This document shows, in pieces, positions 50,601 to 59,600 of a stretch of 64,000 nucleotides of DNA (positions are counted from its first letter, which is position 1; every line of letters begins with the position of its first letter). Made by a program: the position numbers and the translations under genes. Location: positions 1 through 64,000 of the forward strand of contig JAUCBJ010009124.1 in the NCBI GenBank assembly GCA_032718475.1, in the 5' to 3' direction. Origin of the DNA: Nemertoderma westbladi (Eukaryota > Xenacoelomorpha > Nemertodermatida > Nemertodermatidae). The notes beneath the pieces were generated by a model. That model was not told the DNA's origin and ran no database searches. It saw only the letters and a program-made list of their open reading frames with translations.

Positions 50601-53600
50601 GGTCACCATTTCGACCGTAATCAGTCAGACTTTCAACCGGGAGGTCACCATTTCGACCGTAATCAGTCAGACTTTCAACCGGGAGGTCACCATTTCGACC
50701 GTAATCAGTCAGACTTTCAACCGGGAGGTCACCATTTCGACCGTAATCAGTCAGACTTTCAACCGGGAGGTCACCATTTCGACCGTAATCAGTCAGACTT
50801 TCAACCGGGAGGTCACCATTTCGACCGTAATCAGTCAGACTTTCAACCGGGAGGTCACCATTTCGACCGTAATCAGTCAGACTTTCAACCGGGAGGTCAC
50901 CATTTCGACCGTAATCAGTCAGACTTTCAACCGGGAGGTCACCATTTCGACCGTAATCAGTCAGACTTTCAACCGGGAGGTCACCATTTCGACCGTAATC
51001 AGTCAGACTTTCAACCGGGAGGTCACCATTTCGACCGTAATCAGTCAGACTTTCAACCGGGAGGTCACCATTTCGACCGTAATCAGTCAGACTTTCAACC
51101 GGGAGGTCACCATTTCGACCGTAATCAGTCAGACTTTCAACCGGGAGGTCACCATTTCGACCGTAATCAGTCAGACTTTCAACCGGGAGGTCACCATTTC
51201 GACCGTAATCAGTCAGACTTTCAACCGGGAGGTCACCATTTCGACCGTAATCAGTCAGACTTTCAACCGGGAGGTCACCATTTCGACCGTAATCAGTCAG
51301 ACTTTCAACCGGGAGGTCACCATTTCGACCGTAATCAGTCAGACTTTCAACCGGGAGGTCACCATTTCGACCGTAATCAGTCAGACTTTCAACCGGGAGG
51401 TCACCATTTCGACCGTAATCAGTCAGACTTTCAACCGGGAGGTCACCATTTCGACCGTAATCAGTCAGACTTTCAACCGGGAGGTCACCATTTCGACCGT
51501 AATCAGTCAGACTTTCAACCGGGAGGTCACCATTTCGACCGTAATCAGTCAGACTTTCAACCGGGAGGTCACCATTTCGACCGTAATCAGTCAGACTTTC
51601 AACCGGGAGGTCACCATTTCGACCGTAATCAGTCAGACTTTCAACCGGGAGGTCACCATTTCGACCGTAATCAGTCAGACTTTCAACCGGGAGGTCACCA
51701 TTTCGACCGTAATCAGTCAGACTTTCAACCGGGAGGTCACCATTTCGACCGTAATCAGTCAGACTTTCAACCGGGAGGTCACCATTTCGACCGTAATCAG
51801 TCAGACTTTCAACCGGGAGGTCACCATTTCGACCGTAATCAGTCAGACTTTCAACCGGGAGGTCACCATTTCGACCGTAATCAGTCAGACTTTCAACCGG
51901 GAGGTCACCATTTCGACCGTAATCAGTCAGACTTTCAACCGGGAGGTCACCATTTCGACCGTAATCAGTCAGACTTTCAACCGGGAGGTCACCATTTCGA
52001 CCGTAATCAGTCAGACTTTCAACCGGGAGGTCACCATTTCGACCGTAATCAGTCAGACTTTCAACCGGGAGGTCACCATTTCGACCGTAATCAGTCAGAC
52101 TTTCAACCGGGAGGTCACCATTTCGACCGTAATCAGTCAGACTTTCAACCGGGAGGTCACCATTTCGACCGTAATCAGTCAGACTTTCAACCGGGAGGTC
52201 ACCATTTCGACCGTAATCAGTCAGACTTTCAACCGGGAGGTCACCATTTCGACCGTAATCAGTCAGACTTTCAACCGGGAGGTCACCATTTCGACCGTAA
52301 TCAGTCAGACTTTCAACCGGGAGGTCACCATTTCGACCGTAATCAGTCAGACTTTCAACCGGGAGGTCACCATTTCGACCGTAATCAGTCAGACTTTCAA
52401 CCGGGAGGTCACCATTTCGACCGTAATCAGTCAGACTTTCAACCGGGAGGTCACCATTTCGACCGTAATCAGTCAGACTTTCAACCGGGAGGTCACCATT
52501 TCGACCGTAATCAGTCAGACTTTCAACCGGGAGGTCACCATTTCGACCGTAATCAGTCAGACTTTCAACCGGGAGGTCACCATTTCGACCGTAATCAGTC
52601 AGACTTTCAACCGGGAGGTCACCATTTCGACCGTAATCAGTCAGACTTTCAACCGGGAGGTCACCATTTCGACCGTAATCAGTCAGACTTTCAACCGGGA
52701 GGTCACCATTTCGACCGTAATCAGTCAGACTTTCAACCGGGAGGTCACCATTTCGACCGTAATCAGTCAGACTTTCAACCGGGAGGTCACCATTTCGACC
52801 GTAATCAGTCAGACTTTCAACCGGGAGGTCACCATTTCGACCGTAATCAGTCAGACTTTCAACCGGGAGGTCACCATTTCGACCGTAATCAGTCAGACTT
52901 TCAACCGGGAGGTCACCATTTCGACCGTAATCAGTCAGACTTTCAACCGGGAGGTCACCATTTCGACCGTAATCAGTCAGACTTTCAACCGGGAGGTCAC
53001 CATTTCGACCGTAATCAGTCAGACTTTCAACCGGGAGGTCACCATTTCGACCGTAATCAGTCAGACTTTCAACCGGGAGGTCACCATTTCGACCGTAATC
53101 AGTCAGACTTTCAACCGGGAGGTCACCATTTCGACCGTAATCAGTCAGACTTTCAACCGGGAGGTCACCATTTCGACCGTAATCAGTCAGACTTTCAACC
53201 GGGAGGTCACCATTTCGACCGTAATCAGTCAGACTTTCAACCGGGAGGTCACCATTTCGACCGTAATCAGTCAGACTTTCAACCGGGAGGTCACCATTTC
53301 GACCGTAATCAGTCAGACTTTCAACCGGGAGGTCACCATTTCGACCGTAATCAGTCAGACTTTCAACCGGGAGGTCACCATTTCGACCGTAATCAGTCAG
53401 ACTTTCAACCGGGAGGTCACCATTTCGACCGTAATCAGTCAGACTTTCAACCGGGAGGTCACCATTTCGACCGTAATCAGTCAGACTTTCAACCGGGAGG
53501 TCACCATTTCGACCGTAATCAGTCAGACTTTCAACCGGGAGGTCACCATTTCGATCGTAATCAGTCAGACTTTCAACCGGGAGGTCACCATTTCGACCGT

Positions 53601-56600
53601 AATCAGTCAGACTTTCAACCGGGAGGTCACCATTTCGACCGTAATCAGTCAGACTTTCAACCGGGAGGTCACCATTTCGACCGTAATCAGTCAGACTTTC
53701 AACCGGGAGGTCACCATTTCGACCGTAATCAGTCAGACTTTCAACCGGGAGGTCACCATTTCTATCGTAATCAGTCAGACTTTCAACCGGGAGGTCACCA
53801 TTTCGACCGTAATCAGTCAGACTTTCAACCGGGAGGTCACCATTTCGACCGTAATCAGTCAGACTTTCAACCGGGAGGTCACCATTTCGACCGTAATCAG
53901 TCAGACTTTCAACCGGGAGGTCACCATTTCGACCGTAATCAGTCAGACTTTCAACCGGGAGGTCACCATTTCGACCGTAATCAGTCAGACTTTCAACCGG
54001 GAGGTCACCATTTCGACCGTAATCAGTCAGACTTTCAACCGGGAGGTCACCATTTCGACCGTAATCAGTCAGACTTTCAACCGGGAGGTCACCATTTCGA
54101 CCGTAATCAGTCAGACTTTCAACCGGGAGGTCACCATTTCGACTGTAATCAGTCAGACTTTCAACCGGGAGGTCACCATTTCGACCGTAATCAGTCAGAC
54201 TTTCAACCGGGAGGTCACCATTTCGACCGTAATCAGTCAGACTTTCAACCGGGAGGTCACCATTTCGACCGTAATCAGTCAGACTTTCAACCGGGAGGTC
54301 ACCATTTCGACCGTAATCAGTCAGACTTTCAACCGGGAGGTCACCATTTTGACCGTAATCAGTCAGACTTTCAACCGGGAGGTCACCATTTCGACCGTAA
54401 TCAGTCAGACTTTCAACCGGGAGGTCACCATTTCGACCGTAATCAGTCAGACTTTCAACCGGGAGGTCACCATTTCGACCGTAATCAGTCAGACTTTCAA
54501 CCGGGAGGTCACCATTTCGACCGTAATCAGTCAGACTTTCAACCGGGAGGTCACCATTTCGACCGTAATCAGTCAGACTTTCAACCGGGAGGTCACCATT
54601 TCGACCGTAATCAGTCAGACTTTCAACCGGGAGGTCACCATTTCGACCGTAATCAGTCAGACTTTCAACCGGGAGGTCACCATTTCGACCGTAATCAGTC
54701 AGACTTTCAACCGGGAGGTCACCATTTCGACCGTAATCAGTCAGACTTTCAACCGGGAGGTCACCATTTCGACCGTAATCAGTCAGACTTTCAACCGGGA
54801 GGTCACCATTTCGATCCCACCTGGACATCATTGCCGATTTTGCAATGCTGGCCACAATAAAAGTTATATATGATCTTACAGCATAATATATTAAGATACG
54901 ATAATAACCTATTGCATGCCTGTTGATGAAAATGGAACGATATAAGTTCCATTTAGGAAGGCGGGGTAGCTCAGTTGGTTGAGCGCCGGGCCTGCTATCT
55001 ATTGGTTGTTGGTTCAGCTCCGCCAGGGTCCACTCAGCCTTTCATCCACTGGGGTCGATAAAATGAGTACCAGTTAAATAACTGGGAGCAAAACTTGGGA
55101 TAGTAGTAGCGCCCACCCCTACCCTCGGGTAGCAGCTATCGAAAGAGGAGCCTTCGGGGCGCCTCCGGCTTCGGCCGACTGTTTGCTTGCTTATTTAAGT
55201 TTAAGTTTTATATATTTAATAATACGAATACGAGAATATATAGTGGAAAAATATGGCGGAGAATGATATATGTCATAATATTTTATAAGTTTTTTAAACT
55301 ATATTTCCTACATGAGATTTCCAGTTTAGTTGCCATGGTATATAAATTTAAATGTTATTTTATTCCATATTATCAAACATTTATAAACGGAGCAAAGCAA
55401 GGTGTAAGTTATACTCTATGCAATAAATAAGTATTTTATTATTTATTATAAGTATTTATTAATTTAATATATATGTACCTCTGTAAGTATTCAAAAGAGC
55501 GGCAAAGTTAGACCCATCTATATCAGCAGGGGAAGTCCATGAGTACCAGGGCACGTTGATGTGGTCTGGGTTACTAAGATCCAACGGGGACCATTTGGTT
55601 CCGTATTGGCCTTGGTCTTCGTCCTTTACTGTATATCCCGGGGCGCAATCTTTACCAAGTTCTTTCAATAACGGTTCACAAAGCCCTGGATTTTACACAA
55701 TTAATTATAATATTGATTGTCATATAAAGCGCCTGGAATGACTCTACTGTACTCTATGTCCTACTGTAACAGTCAGTCTGACATGCCATATCAGGTTGGT
55801 GACGCTGACGCTAAGCTAATGTACCTGAAGCACCATGTTGAGCTGACCATCACAGCTACTACTGTAGATGAAGTAAGCCTACTGTGCCACAAGTACGGAT
55901 CCAAGTTGGATGTTGGACGGATCCAAGTTGGATGTTGGACGGATCCAAGTGGGATGTTGGACGGATCCAAGTTGGATGTTGGACGGATCCAAGTTGGATG
56001 TTGGACGGATCCAAGTTGGATGTTGGACGGATCCAAGTTGGATGTTGGACGGATCCAAGTTGGATGTTGGACGGATCCAAGTGGGATGTTGGACGGATCC
56101 AAGTTGGATGTTGGACGGATCCAAGTTGGATGTTGGACGGATCCAAGTTGGATGTTGGACGGATCCAAGTTGGATGTTGGACGGATCCAAGTTGGATGTT
56201 GGACGGATCCAAGTTGGATGTTGGACGGATCCAAGTTGGATGTTGGACGGATCCAAGTTGGATGTTGGACGGATCCAAGTGGGATGTTGGACGGATCCAA
56301 GTTGGATGTTGGACGGATCCAAGTGGGATGTTGGACGGATCCAAGTTGGATGTTGGACGGATCCAAGTTGGATGTTGGACGGATCCAAGTGGGATGTTGG
56401 ACGGATCCAAGTTGGATGTTGGACGGATCCAAGTTGGATGTGGGACGGATCCAAGTTGGATGTCCTTATTTCTCACGTGTGTTTGTTTGTGTGTTTGTTT
56501 TTTTGGTTGTTTGTACACACAACTTCTTGCACGTAATGTTGATGGAATTGGATGAAACTTAGATGGTTCATTATCGGACCTAGTTGTGTATGCAAGGTTT

Positions 56601-59600
56601 TGGGTCGCAAGGGACCTGTTGGTTGCCTAGCAACAGTGAAATGAATTCTAGAATCACCGATCATAATCGTAGAATTCACTCAATCAAAATTCTGTCGACA
56701 CCCCATAAGGAGCATCTATTGAACATGCTTTATGCAAAATTTTGCTTTATTTCGATTAGAATTGTAGAAGATACATTTCCTACAAACAGTGTTTTTTAAC
56801 ATACAGTATATATAATATATATACTATTGTGTACTTTTCCCAATGTTTCGCTTTGCGTTTTTCGTTATTAGGCTTCCTGCCCTGCATAGGCACGTAAATT
56901 ATGACAACAATATTGATAGCAATGGATCCGTCCATTATTGCCAGCTCTCGGCTGGCAGGCTTGTCTTCTTACGTACCTCTGCCCCTCACCTTACAGCCTT
57001 TACTTCTGACGTTAGTAGTGTAACTGTAGTAACGTAGTAGTAACGTGGTAGTAGTAACTGTAGTAACGTAACACTACGGTACATAAATGCCGGACAATAA
57101 GGGACCTACCCGGTTTCACTCTTATCTGTCGAACCATCGGCATGCCAACCATGAGATTAGCCTTGTCCCCCAAGTAGCCACGTAGACCCATGGGTTTCGG
57201 TTGTTCGCGAGGGTACCAAACATCCGCATACAGTCCTGGTATCAGCCGGTTTCTCATCCAATAGAACCATCCCTCATATGTAAAAGCCTAAAGGTAGAAT
57301 AAAAGTTAGTCCTACATTGTTTTACTTTAAAGGCATTACCCAAAGATAATATCTGCCTTGTACCTCTAAATGGTCGCTAAAAGAGTACCAGTTTCCTCTG
57401 GGAAGTAGTGTTTTGGTGATGATCGAACTGGGCATGACAAGATTGGCCTTCACTATGGTGCAATGTCGGTAGTCTCAGAAACAAGGCCGCCCCTAATCAC
57501 TGTCATTGGGTGAACCCCACCGAAAGGTTACAATAATACAAGCTGACTGTTTAAACCATAGCAGTAACTACTATTACGACAGTACTAGGTCGAGCGAGCT
57601 CGGACGGTGGAAATTAGATCCTTCCAGGCTTCCCGATTCTCCATAGTTGTCGCAATTTCGTTTCTCCTAAGTTCAGTATCCCTTTCAAGTTAATCTATAT
57701 ATGTTATGGCCGGTCGTCCACGACTACGCTTTCCATGAGTTGGTTGCCAGAGAAGTAGATCTGGTATGACCTCGTCTTTACTTCGCCAGCAGCGCCCACT
57801 GAATCTTAATCTGCGTTCACGGAGGGTGGTTGATTCAGGTGGTATTGTACCATTAAGCTCGGCGTTTGTCATGTGTTGTCTCCAGCTGATGTTTAGGGCT
57901 GCCCTTAGTAGTCTTGTGTAGCAACCATCAATTCGTTGTTCAAGTGATTTCGTTCCTCTGTGGCTCGAAAGAACTTAGTCTCAATGTTCCTGGTGCATCT
58001 GCTAAGATATTAGAGAGCAGGGCGATGTCATCCGCAAAGTCGGTGTCTGTGACTGTAATTGCCGGATATCTACTTACTACTTCTGCGTTCTTGAGGTGTA
58101 AATCACAGATCTTCACCCTTTGTGGCCGTCCTCATCGCGTAATCCAATACAATTACAAATAGTAATGGTGCTAATGTGTCACCTTGCAATACGCCATCCA
58201 GGATTGAGAAATACTCAGTTTCACCATCTGGTGAGAGTACCTGAGTTTCTGTGTCAAAATATAACAACCCAATGCCAGTGACAGTTACTTCTGGTATTCC
58301 ATAAGCTCTTAGGATTTCAAGCATTTTACCTCTATGGATGGAGTCGAATGCCTTCTTGAAGCCCATAAAAGTCATGACTGCAGTGAGATTCTTTGACTTA
58401 ATTCCTTCAATCAGTCTCCGTAGTGCAAGTATCTGAGCTATTGTTGATCTACTTGGTCGAAATCCGTTTTGGCTCTTACGCAGTAGTTTCTCTATGTGAG
58501 GCCTAATGCTATATAGAATCATTTTATTGTATATTTTGGCAGCTACCACAAGCAGACAGATCCGGCAATAGTTTGTTGGTATACCGAAGTCTCCTTTCTT
58601 TTTGGGGAGAGGCTAGGCTTACTTTTAGTTCAAATATTTGATCCGACTTTTAGTCCAAATTGGTGATGGCTTTTTCCCCTTTCAGCATCCGGTTGCAAAC
58701 ATCCAATAATTGTCTGTTTAGCACTCCTGTTTTCCATACCTCTGCAGGAATTTCATCTAATCAACTCGCTTTATGATTGTACAGTACATGCTTTTATTTA
58801 ATGATTCTTTGGAGTTCGGCTGGTGTGAAGTCCCCTGTTTCTATAGGTGGTGTCTTGTCTTGTAATTGCTTCAATTTTATCCTGTATGTACTTTTCCTGG
58901 CTGATGTTGTAGGCCAATTTAAGATCTTCCTTAGCTTTCTCAACCTTGTTAATGTTTTCTGGTATTTGTTGTTAGAAGAAATATCTTTCGGGTGTTACAA
59001 GTAATCTCAGAGTTCATACAGATGTACTACTACTAGGATCGGCATGCTGCATTGCAGCTGCATTTTTAAGAATGCTGTGCCGGCTTATCGACAAAATTGC
59101 ACCGCCACAACTCCCTATCACCCATGACATTTGCTAGATCATCCGCATCTTCAAGGCCAGTGTCCTTTAAGATGCGTCTCAAGAAAGTCATGGGCTGTCC
59201 ACCATGCTTATTCACTCCATGAGGCTGCCAAAGTACAAGATTATGCACTGGTTGGTCCTCACGGCGAAAGCAATGTCCTGCAAAGCGGAGGCGATTTTGT
59301 TCTAGTGTCAAGCTTGGGGGAACCAATGAGACACCTACAATGTTATATAGTGTCTGGTTGGAGATATGTGCATTGTACTTGACACAATGAACCCGGCGTA
59401 GCATTCTTGGGAATGTGCCATCCAGAGATTTGGTGTCCTCAGTAGTTAGAGCCCAGCATGGACTCCCATAGAGGAGTACTGGAACTACTGCTGCTCTAAA
59501 TAATCGGACCTTAAGTTTCCGATTAATTCTCGGTGACTTCCAAATTCTGGAAAGCCCATTCAAGGCTGCCCATGCCTTTCCCTTACGTATTCGAAGGTCC

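Noticed and set aside
39214-54873. Open frames of more than 5,200 codons on both strands, plus a 2,380-codon frame on plus
   Set aside because: They lie in a 42-bp repeat (14 codons) without stops in several frames, inside an intron of the polycystin gene and across an assembly gap. Opposite strands are equally open, which points to the repeat and not to selection for a protein.
54960-55027. A functional tRNA gene
   Set aside because: A and B boxes and an acceptor-like pairing exist, but there is no complete T arm and SINE sequence follows directly.
55791-56562. Frames of about 200 codons on both strands in the 22-bp array
   Set aside because: All three frames of the repeat are stop-free on both strands, so openness carries no information.
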